From Corallium rubrum (Eukaryota > Cnidaria > Anthozoa > Scleralcyonacea > Coralliidae): 64,000 nt of DNA. Of the stretch, positions 33,856-45,300 are shown piece after piece (within the stretch, counting starts at the first letter, position 1; each line of letters starts with the position of its first letter). A program made the position numbers and the translations under genes. The notes below the pieces were generated by a model. It did no database searches and was not told the DNA's origin. It saw only the letters and a list, made by a program, of their open reading frames with translations. The stretch covers positions 17,447,923 through 17,511,922 of the forward strand of contig OZ035997.1 in the NCBI GenBank assembly GCA_964035015.1, read 5' to 3'.

Positions 33856-33877
33856 AGCCAATAGGCCGAGAAGCGAT
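33856..33877 (-). ncRNA. U2: U2 snRNA gene copy 1, 5' part (nt 1-22)
   Basis: The minus strand reads ATCGCTTCTCGGCCTATTGG then CT, identical to the strongly conserved U2 5' end apart from one base. It is cut from its 3' part by LINE A2. With its promoter intact, transcription would start here and run into the LINE, so the U2 promoter may also drive the element. Confidence 0.9.
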
Positions 33878-33927
33878 AACGACCAATAAAAAAGTTATGT
33901 TTTGCCTGGGAAGAAGCTGAAGCAACG

Positions 33928-33935
33928 ATGTGGTT
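33928..33935 (-). promoter_or_regulatory. Candidate PSE of U2 copy 1
   Basis: AACCACAT starts at -58 from U2 base 1, identical in sequence and distance to the U1 copies. No TATA box is needed for Pol II snRNA genes, and none was assigned. Confidence 0.65.
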
Positions 33936-33983
33936 CGGCCCAGGTCAGCCCACGCGGTTGAAGCGTCTGAAAGAAGAAAAAAG

Positions 33984-33988
33984 AAAAA
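33984..33988 (-). terminator. Pol III terminator of 5S copy 1
   Basis: Five T residues on the minus strand begin 3-4 bases after the 5S 3' end, the usual RNA polymerase III stop. Confidence 0.75.
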
Positions 33989-33990
33989 GG

Positions 33991-34109
33991 TGTCTACGAC
34001 ACGGGGTATTCCCAGGCGGTCACCCATCCAAGTACTAACCCTGCCTGACTGGGCTTAACTTCGGTGATCAGACGAGAACCGGTGTTTTCCCGGTGGTATG
34101 GTCGTAGAC
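33991..34109 (-). rRNA. 5S: 5S ribosomal RNA gene, copy 1
   Basis: 119 nt. The ends GTCTACGAC and GTCGTAGAC pair fully as helix I. Inside are TCGTCTGATCACCGAAGTTA (A-box region) and TAGTACTTGGATGGGTGACC (C-box region), the internal Pol III promoter. This is a component of the large ribosomal subunit. It lies 113 bp upstream of U2 and 148 bp downstream of U1. It looks functional. Confidence 0.95.
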
Positions 34110-34132
34110 ATTCGACGAGGTGAAAATATCAC

Positions 34133-34139
34133 TTTTATA
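34133..34139 (-). promoter_or_regulatory. TATA-like element upstream of 5S copy 1
   Basis: TATAAAA at -30 to -24 from the 5S start; the same place holds TATAAGA in copy 2 and TATAAAA in copy 3. Upstream TATA-like motifs of 5S genes occur in many animals. Confidence 0.65.
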
Positions 34140-34257
34140 GCGGTTGTTCGGCGTTGTGGCACGAGAGGTCGACGGGGAACATAAGAATGGTGAAATCGAA
34201 TGTTCCACGAAGTTGTGTGCTCGCGTTGGATGAGTTTGCTTTCGATTGGTTTGTTGT

Positions 34258-34358
34258 AAGGGGACGAGCGCGAACGCAGGTCCCCACTACCAGAAATTAT
34301 ACGTTCGAGTTACCCACATTTGGGGTAATCGCAGGGGTCAACCCAGTCGAAGTGCAAT
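34258..34358 (-). ncRNA. U1: U1 snRNA gene copy 1, 3' part (interrupted by MITE)
   Basis: It holds the U1 3' half: TTGCACTTCGACTGGG (loop II, U1A-binding type ATTGCAC), CCCAAATGTGGG, the Sm site AATTTCTGG and the terminal stem to about 34,258. It is separated from its 5' part by a 1,194-bp element. Confidence 0.9.
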
Positions 34359-35552
34359 CCCAGCTAACACACAACGTTGTCACAACGTTGCTAGAAAGTT
34401 GTAGTTTGGTTAGGTCCGACCTAACGTTTACATAACCTTTCCACAACGTTTGGTGAATAATCGGCAATGTCGTAACGTTTTAGACGTTGTGGCGCCGTTG
34501 AAATACGACGTTATACTGCGACATTGTCACAACGTTGTGGCAACGTTATACCAACGTAACAATACAACGTTATATCATGACGTTTGTGCAACGTTGTCGC
34601 AACGTTAAACCAACGTAGTAATACAACGTTATATCATGACGTTCGTGCAACGTTGTGGCAACGTTCTACTGACATTGTAATACAACGTTATATCCTGACG
34701 TTCGTACAACGTTGTGGAAACGTTCTGTCAATGTAGCAAAACAACGTTATATTCTGACGTTTGTTTAACGTTGTGGCAACGTAGTTTAAACATCGATGGG
34801 AATGACGTAATCGTATTCAGACTTATCAAAACAACGTGTGTTAGTCACTCGAGATCTCGCCATGTTACGTTCGATTTCACATAAACGTTTAATTTGAGGA
34901 GGACAAGTTACGATATCTGATATTCTACGATACCTGAACTTCGCAATGATACGGTATATTATTAATCTTTTGAATTAAGCTCTGTGTTTACCGCTGTTCG
35001 TATATGAGGTATATCCTATATTCGTTAACTGATTGTTCTTCAGTTTTTATTTCGTGTGTATTTGGAGTGCAGGGTAAGCTCGTTTTCGCAAACACATGGT
35101 TTGATATAAGTGTTGTACGTACGTATTTCCTGTATTTTTTCTAATATTTTTTCTTCACGATCGAGTCGCAAACGAACAGGCAAAATCAATAATATGGCGG
35201 ATTCATTTGTTAAAGGTTAATGACTAAAACTAAGCAAATTAATTAATCATACAATTAGGTATATATGCTATATGTAATGTGAAAACGGTCTAAATTAAGA
35301 ACGCAAGTTTATTCAATATAAAAGCATTTGTGAAAACGTTGTCGAAAGGTCACTGTTTAACGTTGTCACAACGTTACTGATAAAACGTTGTCAGAACGTT
35401 GTCAAAACGTCGCTGTTTCGTAATTTATAACGTTGTCACAACGTTGCCTGCTGTCTACAAATTTTCGTTGCCACAACGTTAACACGCAACGTTGTCACAA
35501 CGAAAGTCTAACGTTGTTACAACGTTGTCACAACGTAAATTTGTTAGCTGGG
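34359..35552. mobile_element. 1,194-bp palindrome-rich MITE inserted in U1 copy 1
   Basis: The ends are CCCAGCTAACA and TGTTAGCTGGG (perfect 11-bp inverted repeats). AT is present on both sides where the intact U1 has it once, a 2-bp duplication. The outer thirds are filled with the words CAACGTTGT, ACAACGTT and GGCAACGTT in both orientations, at a spacing of roughly 20-60 bp. The middle (about 34,800-35,320) is AT-rich and unrelated. There is no transposase. It does not match the LINEs in origin or target preference. Confidence 0.75.
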
Positions 35553-35618
35553 ATGAGAGGGCCTCATCCTGAGAGGACTTCCTTGTTGATCAAAGTACCT
35601 CTTGCATCAGGTAAGTAT
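35553..35618 (-). ncRNA. U1: U1 snRNA gene copy 1, 5' part
   Basis: ATACTTACCTGATGCAAGAG at the start keeps the splice-site pairing bases. GATCAACAAGG follows as the loop I (U1-70K-binding) analogue. The MITE enters after GGCCCTCTCAT, between loops I and II. Confidence 0.9.
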
Positions 35619-35668
35619 GCATGTGTTTGTCGCAGAAAGCCTATGACCGGGTACTACGAGTCAGCGGC

Positions 35669-35676
35669 ATGTGGTT
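35669..35676 (-). promoter_or_regulatory. Candidate PSE of U1 copy 1
   Basis: AACCACAT at -58 from the first base of U1. Confidence 0.65.
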
Positions 35677-35979
35677 AATAGGGTAATTTGTCGGCAACTT
35701 AATTTCGACAGCCAGAATGCCGAGTAAACAAAAAGTGACGAAAGAAACGTGCTTACCCCTCTCGGTTTTTAACAACGGTGTTGTAGTGCGGCGTCTAACT
35801 CGATGTGTGCGGGTGGACTGAATCCGCGGTGGGGCACTGGATCGATGATGGGTTTAGTTGATATCTGTAAACTATAAACAATTGAAGTGCAGAATTAGTG
35901 GAAGGAAGCCGTGTATATGCTTGTGTTGTTGATGAGTTTTTGCTTTATTTTCGATGGTGATGTTCTTCCCCGAAGGGAA

Positions 35980-36143
35980 GAGGGCCGTACTCGGAGGTAG
36001 TGCAAAACCGAGACAACCCGTGGCCAGGGCGAAGCAAGCTTCAATCCCATGGCTGAAGCCCAAAAATCAGTTTAATATATGAGCCAGGCATTGCCAGGCA
36101 TATCACATATTAAGCTGATAAGAACAGATACTACACTTGATCT
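35980..36143 (-). ncRNA. U2: U2 snRNA gene copy 2, 3' part (nt 24 to end)
   Basis: AGATCAAGTGTAGTATCTG through the Sm-site region to the terminal stem. LINE E abuts at 36,144. The 5' part of this U2 is not present anywhere: it was lost at the far end of the D-E chimera. Confidence 0.88.
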
Positions 36144-36891
36144 ACTTTTGAGATAACCTCTTCCAGACATACGAGGGTCGACGGTGCAATGACGCCTGAG
36201 TCAGTGCTAAAGAGTTCAACTCGCAGGAGGTGACTACTAGCCACACCGATCATACGTGAGGGTTATGAACCCTCCTCCAATGCCAGAACAACCAGAAGTG
36301 CAAGGGTGTGTCCTATGAGTGACATTATGAGACCTTTATGTGAAGACTGATGGAAGTGAAAGGTACGATTGATGAGCCCGCAAGCTGAGAAAACCGTCTA
36401 AACCTCACCGGGTATTAGCCAAATCGGAGGTGGACCTCCAGTTTAACATCCTTATCCGAGAAGACGACGCCCACAGGCAACCCGCCCGCCGCCCGAAATC
36501 CCCCCAAACCGTGATTTGGAGGAGCTTCCAGGCCACAAGGAGGCAACCTGCAGGCGATTTGAAAAAATTTTGGGATCCCCAATAAGCCTCCTTCCGAAGA
36601 AGAATCAAACCGGCGCTATCCCAAGAAAAAAACGGACAAGGACAGTACAGCTAGTGAAAGCGACCGTCCAAGTCCAGACACATAAAAACACACATCCTAA
36701 TTAAAAAAATGGCCTGCAAGACCCAAACCGGAGTATGGGCTGGTTACTGTCTTGCCTCAACTGTGGTCGAGCGAGCGTAGGAGACACCTAAGAAGTCGGT
36801 CTTTCCGGAAGACAGAACCTAACAAAGAGGAAGAGACTGGCTTTGACGAGAGCCAACAATAAAAACAATAAAAAACGCCCTAATGGCGAGC
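36144..36891 (-). promoter_or_regulatory. E 3' UTR with conserved hairpins
   Basis: Aligns with the A2 and F 3' UTRs: CCTCACCGGGTATTAGCC near 36,406, GGAGGTGGACCTCC near 36,427, and AAGTCGGTCTTTCCGG near 36,793. The hairpin GAGGGTTATGAACCCTC (36,258-36,274) has the same ATGA loop as A2 but a changed and still paired stem. The neighbouring GTGACTACTAGCCAC (36,230-36,244) is only partly paired. Confidence 0.65.
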
Positions 36892-39800
36892 TCAGTCCTT
36901 CAGCACAGAGCTGAAAAACAGGGACCCATCTGGGAGGAGGGACCCAAAAACATCCTCGGCCAGCCATGCATGCACGAAAACAACGGAAGAACAGTGCCGT
37001 CGCTGCACCGAGCTCACGAACCGAAACGCGGATTTAATCTTCCGAATCACGGCACCCGAAGAGGGCCGCAACCGATCAAACCGAAAGGCATTCCGGGTTA
37101 TCCAAATGTAATGACGGATAATGGTGGCGAGTGCATGAAACCCGAGGAGCTGACCGGCAGCACGTGGAAGGGTGAAGAGACATGCAATGGTCGAGAGACG
37201 AGAAACGTTGGGTCGAATGAGCCAGATGAGCTGAAGGAACCAGTTCCAAATGGCCGAGGCAAGAGGACATTCCATCATGAGATGAACAAGTGACTCCAGA
37301 GTACCACAATGGCAGAGAGGGTTGACACCAACCATGCCAAAACGAAGAAGACGGTCTGCTGTTGGCAAAATGCCATGTGCGACGAGCCAGGATGTGTCTT
37401 GTGCAGGATGACAAAAACGGACAAGGCCAAGATTCTGCCAGACATCGGACCAAGGTATAACACCAAGGGAGGCAAACTTAGAGATACACCGATGAGGTTG
37501 ACAGGCATTGCCACAGGCAGTAATGTAAAGAGCTTTGACAGAAAGCTTTTCAACCTGAAGAGGATCAGAGCCAGGACGCGGAATAACCCAGGAACCAGGC
37601 AAGCGGCATCCTCCGACCTCGAGCCATGCATGCAAGACCACCCGATAAAAAGGAGGTAACTTGTGAAGAGTTGAAAAGCCAATAGAGCGCAGGTCGAAAA
37701 CCCGTTCCACAGGTTCGGCAAGGAAAGCACGACGTAAGAAGTGCCGGAAAAATAGCTGCCAACCGCGATCAGGGCCAAAGAGAAAGTGCTTCACCCAAAA
37801 AGCAAGCAGAGCACATAACTTGTTGTGGATGTCGATGACTCCTACACCCCCAGAGGAAATAGGCTGTGTAACGGAGGAACGACTAAGCCACTCGCGCTTT
37901 TTCCCCCACACAAAAGGGAAAATAATCGCATTGATCTGTTTGACAGTATCCGAAGGCATCACACTAACAGAACAAAGATACCAAAATGTGCTAAGGCCCA
38001 GAGCGTTGGCTATCAAGGCACGACCACGAAAGGACAACTTCAGATGAGCCCAAGAATTGACGGTCAGTTGGAGGCACTTAACCAGAGGAGACCACTCCTC
38101 ACAACCATCATTGGCCAAACGACTCCCACGGGCAACGATCTGACGATTGGAGCAACGGAGAGAAACAGGAAAGGATGTACGTGCACGCCAAGGACCAAGG
38201 AGGAGACCATGACACTTGGACAGGTTAAGTTTGGCACCGGAAGCCATCTCGTAGTGGGAAAACAAAGCAAAAAGAGCGCGAATCGAAGCATCCGAGGTGA
38301 CGAAAGTGGAAGTATCATCAGCATACTGGGATAACTTGATGCGGTGCGGAGAACCAGGAAACGGGAATCCTGGAATAAGCGGGTCAGCACGGATAGTGCA
38401 AGCTAGTGACTCGGCCACCAAAACATAAAGGAGAGCGGACAGCGGACAACCCTGGCGAACCCCACGGGTGACAGGAAACTGGGGAGACACAAAACCATTA
38501 ACGATGACCGCAGATGAGACCGAAGTATAAAGCAACGAGACCCACCTGCAAAAGGAGGGGCCGAATCCCATCTTAGACAGGGCCGCATGCATGCAAGGCC
38601 ACTCCACTCGATTGAAAGCCTTCTCCTGGTCAAGGGAGAGGATAGCTGCCGGAATTTTAGCCTGGTTAGCGTAAAACACGATATCATGGAGAAGGCGGAT
38701 GTTTTCTCCAATGTAGCGGCCAGGAATACCACATGACTGGTCCAAGGCAACAATGGAAGAGATAACCACAATAAGACGGTTGGCCAGTGCCTTCGCGATA
38801 ATCTTGTAGTTGGTGCACAAGAGAGTGATTGGACGCCAATTTGCCGTGTCGAGGACATCACCCTTCTTGAAGAGGAGGGTAATAGCACCAGCTGATGGGC
38901 AGACAGCTGACCATCGGTGTAGCACGCATTAATGGTGGAAACAAAGTCAGGACCGAGAAGGTGCCAAAAACGACGATAAAATTCAGCAGGGAACCCATCG
39001 ATGCCCGGGGACTTACCTAAACTCATCTGCTGCAAAGCGTGCGAACACTCCTCCAGGGAGAGATCACCCTCACAAGACGAAGACTCGAGAGAGGTCAGTT
39101 GACGTTCTAAAGAGTCTACAAAAGGACATTGCACAACAGGATCTATTGGCTGAGCAGAGAACAGGTTACCATAATAGTCCGACCAGACCGAAAGCATATT
39201 GGCAGTTGATGTGACAACCAGTTTGTCAGGACCACGCACACCAGCGATCAAATGACGTTGCCCTCTGATCTTTTCTTGACGAAGAAAATAGGCCGTGGAG
39301 GATTCGCCTTCCTCAGCCCACTAAAGATGGGCGCGAATCTGGGCCCCGAGCCCTATGGTGTAGCTCATGCTGAAGCTCACCACGAACCTCATCCAGGAGA
39401 CCCGGGAGAATCTCACCATTATCAAGGCGACGCTGAATGTGATATGGGGTGTTCTCAAGGGATCGAATACGGCGGTTGCGATTTCGGGCGGAAGCGCGAG
39501 ATGAGCGACGAACAAGGCTCCGAAGCTTGAACTTACCAGCATCCCACCACGACGAAAGGTTCAGAAAACAATGCTGCTGCGAGCGCCAATCCAGCGAAAA
39601 AGCTTCTACCTCCTTACAGAAGGACGCGTTGGAGAGAAGGGAGGTGTTAAATTTCCAAAGGCCCTTTCCCCGCTCCACGACCTCCGGGAGGGCGATGTCA
39701 AGAAACAAGCAAGAATGGTCAGAACGGAAAAATGGACAAATGGCGACAGAAGTGACCAGGCCCAAGTAATGATCAGAGAGCCAGATCATATCAAGCCGCG

Positions 39801-40418
39801 AACCTTGCTTACCATTGGGGCGATGCCAAGTGAACTCTGAAACATCGGGGTGTTTTGCCCACCAGACATCCACCAACTCAGGATGAGATAAGGTCAGAGA
39901 GTGTCGATGACCAATTATACACCCAACGGAGAGGTAGGGTTACAGCCGAAACGATCCAAAACGGGGTCAACCACGGTATTAAAATCACCACAAAGAAAAA
40001 GAGGAAGGTCAGGGTCCAAAACCTGGTAAAAGGATTCAAAAAACAGGCGGCCATCCTCTTTGGTATTTGGCGCACAAAGGCAGGCGACCTGAAAGTTGCA
40101 ATTGCCACGCGAGAATTCTAAAACGACGAGACGACCATAATCATCGCGCCATTGCTTTACAACGTGGAAAACAGGGTTATACAAAATGGCCACGCGGAAC
40201 TGCGAACTTCACCAGGTGACGAAACACACTTATACGCAAATTTATTAGTAATATCACGGTTATGAGGAGCAAACCAATCGGAGAACTCATTCTCTGAGAC
40301 AGAATGGGTTTCTTGGAGACAAACAACGTCCGGACGAAAACAATTTAACCATTCCATAAGGTATTGGTGACTACTCAGGGCCCGAAGACCCTGGACATTC
40401 AAAGTAATAAGGTTAAAC
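36892..40418 (-). pseudogene. E ORF2: APE endonuclease and reverse transcriptase
   Basis: The start is MFNLITLNVQGLRALSS. Endonuclease motifs lie in three frames (40,418-40,157; 40,193-39,915; 39,876-39,313): CLQETHSVSEN, FLCGDFNTVV, GSRLDMIWLS, FFRSDHSCLFL. The RT part runs in 39,251-38,403 and in a long 677-codon frame, 38,925-36,892. It shows [24 protein letters not shown] and KLSQYADDTSTFV, so the catalytic Asp pair is intact. The CHCGTLESLVHLMMEC knuckle is near the end. The long C-terminal frame makes this the best-preserved Keno-like RT here. Confidence 0.85.
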
Positions 40419-40522
40419 ATTGGACGCAGGAGCATCCGAACCCACAAAAGGAGGGTTGGGGAGACGATCGCCAACCGGGGATGAGTCCCGAGAGTGTAGA
40501 TTACCCTGGTTAGCATAATTAA

Positions 40523-40578
<56 letters not shown>

Positions 40579-42162
40579 CGTCATCGTTGTCCGGCAGTGG
40601 AAACAAATCAGGAAGCACAGCAAACGAATTATGGTTAGCAAACGGAGCCAGCGGTGGCGCAGGTCGCGTATTGTGGCGTACAGCACACAAAAGAGGCTCA
40701 GGAGACTTTGGAGCCGTATTACCAGGGCGGGGCGTCCTACTAGAGAGCCGATCCCTACTCTGGGTCCTGGGCCCGCTACCATTGTCGGAGTCCATGGCAG
40801 AAATACCACGAGATTTGGTTCGCCTAGAAATAAGGGTAAAACCATCAGAAGTGAGGGTGGAGGAACCACCAAACCGCAGTGGGGGGAACCAACTCAGCAC
40901 CAGAAGGGGCCGAGGTTTCTGGAGCATCCGAGATAGGGAGCACGATATCGCGGGATGAATCCGTTATCGGGTCATCCCCAGGGACGTCTGGAGGAAGAGG
41001 AAAATCTTTGGCAGGGATAGTCCCGACAAGCTCAGCCTCATTGGAGGCTTTCTTGCACGAGCTTGGATCCGATAGCGGATCCTCGTCACTCGGGGAGCGA
41101 TGACGACGTTTTTGCCCAAGAGAGTCTGCCACAACCATTGGAGTCGCAGTACTTGGAGACTCTAACCCAGGGTCTGAGGACCCCAAAGGGACGTTCGATG
41201 AGGAAGGATGCAATCCCGAGGGCACACCACCCAAAGGAGCCACTCCCGGAGGAATGTCCCGAGCACAAGTGACTGTCGGCACAAGCGAAGTTGCCGAAGT
41301 GAGGCCCACAGACGTGGGGTCAACCACCACTGAGGGGTCCTGGGGCACGGTTGCACCAGAGGGGTCCAAAGATCCCAAAGTAGGGCGACCAGAAGGAGGA
41401 TCATCTACCAAAGGGTGGACCTGAGTAGTGGAGACAGTAGGGGGAAGAACCCACAGAGGCATGACCCCCAACAGGGGGGTTATCGGTAGTGGGTGTACCA
41501 TGTGGAGAAACCGCCGAACCTGGACCATGGCCGCCAACAGGAGGAACAACCACCTGGGGCGACCAGGACCCACCAGCCACGGAAGAATAAGAGGTGGATG
41601 AATCGTGAGAACCCTCAGCGGGGGGATCAACAGGAGGATCAGGTTCTGCATTAGGCTTCTGGGCGGGACCCCTGGAAGGGCAGTCAGCACTTTGGTGACC
41701 AGGCGTACCACAACGAAAACAAGTGGGGATCTGGCCACGGTACCAAATTCTACAAGAATGGCCCTTGATGACTAGTTTGGATGGGATCGCCACGTGAATA
41801 GCCATAGGGACCGAAATGGTACCTGTATAAACTTTATGGGTGACCTCACGTTTCGAGTGATGAATCAACCCATAAGGAGACAGAGCACGATGGACTTCGT
41901 CCAAAGGAATGCCATAGGCCAGCCTCTGTACACTGACCCAGGTACGGGAAGATATGTCCATCATGTTCGGGGTCGTAAAACAAATGCGCCAGCGATCCTG
42001 GGCGAGGATTTGAACGCACTCAAAATAAATGTCGAGGCGATCAATCCCGAATTGCTTCCCGCGAGATCTAATTTAACTTCCTTGTCGGTAGGGGCAGGAC
42101 CACCCGCAAGGGCCTGCTGGAAGCAGAACATAAGCCGAGCGATTGGCATATGGTACGGACAT
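40419..42162 (-). pseudogene. E ORF1: RNA-binding protein with zinc knuckle and poly-Asp tract
   Basis: The probable start is MSVPYANRSAY (42,162), which aligns with MAIPFSNRS of A1. Frameshifts fall near 42,070, 41,480 and 40,900. The middle frame has WVSVQRLAYGIPLDEVHRAL (RRM-like) and CFRCGTPGHQSADC, a complete CCHC knuckle. A Pro/Ser/Gly-rich part follows. Near the end, (ATC)n DNA encodes about 17 Asp residues. Confidence 0.75.
40524..40576. repeat. (ATC)n microsatellite encoding poly-Asp in E ORF1
   Basis: About 17 ATC repeats. On the coding strand they read GAT, giving a run of Asp near the ORF1 C-terminus. Other frames give poly-Met and poly-Ile, explaining odd open frames here. Confidence 0.9.
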
Positions 42163-42351
42163 CTTACGAAGCTGAAGAAAATATACCTAGGCTAATCCTA
42201 GAGTATCAACACACACAAAAAAGCAAAGGTGACTCACGGTCCGCAAAGTGACCACACACAGCCAGCTTCGTAGGATGAACCAGGGCCAAAAGAAAGGAAG
42301 ACCAGCAAGAGGTCTGGACAGCCACCGCCGATCCCTGCGAGGGGAGGCACG

Positions 42352-45300
42352 AATCCTGAACCAGATGACCAAAGACTGCAGGCCAATATCTATTAGGATG
42401 CGGTTGCATAATTTCTGTTTGACAAGTTCAGAGAGATTTCGTTCGTTGGTCGTTGGTTCAAAAGTTTTTTTGTTGCGGGTTGTCTGGAGGACTGTGATGA
42501 TCGTACCAAGGAGATACAGTAACAGTGGTTTGGCCGGGGTGGTGTCCGGTAGCTCTTGCGCGAAGAGAATGTTGTTAAAGGACGGTTCTATGTGTTTCCC
42601 TCCAATGGCGGTGAGGTAGAGAACCATGTCGTTCCATAGTTCTTTTGCTCGTTTGCAGTGTAAAAGGGCGTGCTTCGTATCTTCATCTTCAGTGCAAAAG
42701 GGGCATTTTCGGGATATCTTCATCCCCCACTTGGCCAAATAGATCCTGGTGGTTAGGACTCTGTGACTAAGAAGCCACATAGTCTCTTTTTCTTTATTGC
42801 CTAACAGTGAGTACCAGATGTTTTCCCAAACGCTGGTGAAGCTCCCTTTCCAGTTGAGTTCCCGTCTCAGTATTTCACGGCTCTCGGTGTATCTGTCTGA
42901 TCTTGGAGGATTTGGGCCAATTTTCAAACGCTGAAGTGCGTTCTGTCGAGAGATTTCAGTACGGTTTTGTGTTTCGTGATCATGGTTGTCATGTTGCGGG
43001 AAGTCAGCGGTATTGACGTTGGATCAGCGTGTGGCTTACGTGGTGACCGTAGCCATTTCCAGTCATCGCGTACCGTACTTAGCGCGAGGCCAAGCCAGTA
43101 GCGCGCAAAGTGGAGCCATATGGCGTTGTACGAGCTGTCCGTTATCAGTTTTAACCATTTCATCCGTGCTGCCTTGGTTCGGGAGAAAACGTCCGGGATT
43201 GCTAGCCCACCATCCCTAAGAGGCCTCGTGCATGTGTCTCGAGCCACTAGTTCATTCCGGTCCCTCCATAGGAAGGTGAAGATGGCTCGGTTGACTCGGT
43301 TGCAGATGTTATCGGAGACTGTGAAAACCGTCGCCAAATACATCAGGTGTGCTAGAAGGAAAGTTTGGACCAAGGTGATCCACCCGACGATCATAAGTGA
43401 CCGTTTGGACCATCACTCAAGAGTCGTCTCCAGTTTCTCGGCTTTGCTGACCCAATCCTGGGTCATTTGGTTGCCGATAGTGGAGCCGAGAACTTGTATG
43501 TTGTTTTGTTTCCAGTTGATTGCCACCCGGCCGTGTGTTCATCCCGCGTGTTCCCCGATATAGGTGCCTTCGGTTTTGACCATGTTCAGTCTACTGCTCG
43601 TGGCGAGTTCGTATTTATGGATGACCTCGAAGCTGCGTATGATTGATTGATCGTCTTTTAGCGTAAGCGTGCTGTCATCTGCGTACTGCGATATTTTGCT
43701 TCTTTTAGTGGGTCCAGGAACCAAAACTCCCTCGATGCCAGGGTCATTTCGAATCGCGTTGCCCAATGCCTCGCTCACCACTGTGTACAGTAGGGGAGAT
43801 AGTGGGCAGCCTTGTCGGACTCCTCGTCGTAGAAAGACCGGATCTGAGAGCCAGCCGCTGTTCAGAATGTTGCACTGCGCATCCGCGTAAAGAACTGAGA
43901 GCCAGTGGCAGAAGGACATGCCAAAGTTCATTTTACGAAGCACTCGTAGCAAGAAAGTCCGATTTACTCTGTCGAACGCCTTTTCTTGGTCGATGTTGAT
44001 TAGGACCACGTTGTTGTTGTTTGCTGTTGCTGTGTAAGACATGTCCCGTAAGCGTAAAATGTTCTCGAAAATTGTCCGCCCTTTTATACCGCAAGTCTGG
44101 TCTTCGTCGATAACGCCTGGCAGTACCGCTTTCAGTCTGGTAGCCAAAATTTTGGCCGCGATCTTGTAATCGTTGTTCAACAGAGAAATCGGCCGCCAAT
44201 TTTTGAGCTGGGTTTTCGGTCCTTTCTTGTATAGGAGACGTAGTAAGGCTTGTCGTTGGGTGTTGGTCATGCTGTTTCGGTCGTAGTTGCTGTTTAAGAC
44301 GTCGAGCAGGTCGTTGGAGATTTCGGGGTAAAATTCCTTGCAGAATTCCACCGGGATACCGGTCCGGTCCTGGTGCTTTGTTGGTGTGTAGGTCTTTTAT
44401 GACCTGTTCCATCTCATGGGCAGTGAGTGGTCCCTCGCAAGCATCCCGGTCTGTAGGTGAAAGAGTGCGGGTAACTTGGGAGCAGAACCATTCTTGTAGG
44501 TCAGGGTCAGTGGGTTCGCCAGTTCCTCTATAGCGTTCATGGGTTGCTTGCGTTTTTCAAGGTCGAAAAATAATTTTGTGGTTTTCTCCCCCTGTTCGGC
44601 CCGGTTTGCATGACTCCGAATTTGGGCCCCCCGTATTTTGGCCTCCGCGATGTCAGATAGTTCTTGCTCTAGCTTCGAGACTTCTTGTCTTGACGGTACA
44701 GGTTGTCGTTTGAGGACTGTCAGTTTTTGTAGTAGGTCTCGCTCGTGTCTGTCGCGGTTGCGAGTTTTAAGTACACAGTGTTTTATTGTGATTGTTTTGA
44801 TCTTGGTTTTGGCTTTATCCCACCATTCTGCGACGTCCGTATATTCGTGTTTGCGTAAACGCCAGAAGGCTAAGAAAGTTCGGATTTCTCGTTGTAGTTC
44901 TTGTCTTTTAGTATGGAAGTGTTCATTTTCCAAACTCCCCGCCGACGCATCTTGTGTGGTCTGAACTTAATCTGGGTTTCGATGACGGAATGATCGGAAT
45001 GTGGACAAGCTCGAATGCAAGTCTGTGCGTTGTCGTTGTACGTATGTGGAATGTACCACCTGTCTAGTCGAGAACGTAGTGAAAAGTCACGGTTATGCCA
45101 CGTATAGATCTTGTCATGTGGGTTTTTTTGTCGCCAATTGTCGTTGAGTTTAAGTATTGTTGTAAAGTCCTCAAGTTCTATTGAGCCAATTGTGCCACTG
45201 AGGGGATTTCCCCCGAATTTGTCGAGATCGGGTTCTGGAACACAGTTGAAGTCCCCCCAATTAGCAGGTTGTCTCGGCCTGTCAGGAGGGTCCAAAGGTT

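Larger units (their letters stand above)
36144..42351 (-). mobile_element. LINE E (Keno-like, Tx1 group) in U2 copy 2
   Basis: The 3' end (TCTCAAAAGT) meets U2 nt 24, one base off the A2 and F junctions. It has a 3' UTR of about 750 nt, ORF2 and ORF1, each in several frames. The 5' leader (42,163 to about 42,351) lacks the family 5' motif GTGGATCCATGCT, so E is slightly 5'-truncated. It is fused there to the 3'-truncated LINE D. GC content is higher than in A2, and the protein is clearly a different subfamily. Confidence 0.82.

Noticed and set aside
34359..35552. The AACGTT-rich segment as an intron or as part of U1
   Set aside because: Two other U1 copies lack it, and it has its own inverted ends and an AT duplication, so it is an insertion.
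40519..40872. Poly-Met open frame
   Set aside because: Shifted reading of the (ATC)n tract that encodes Asp in E ORF1.
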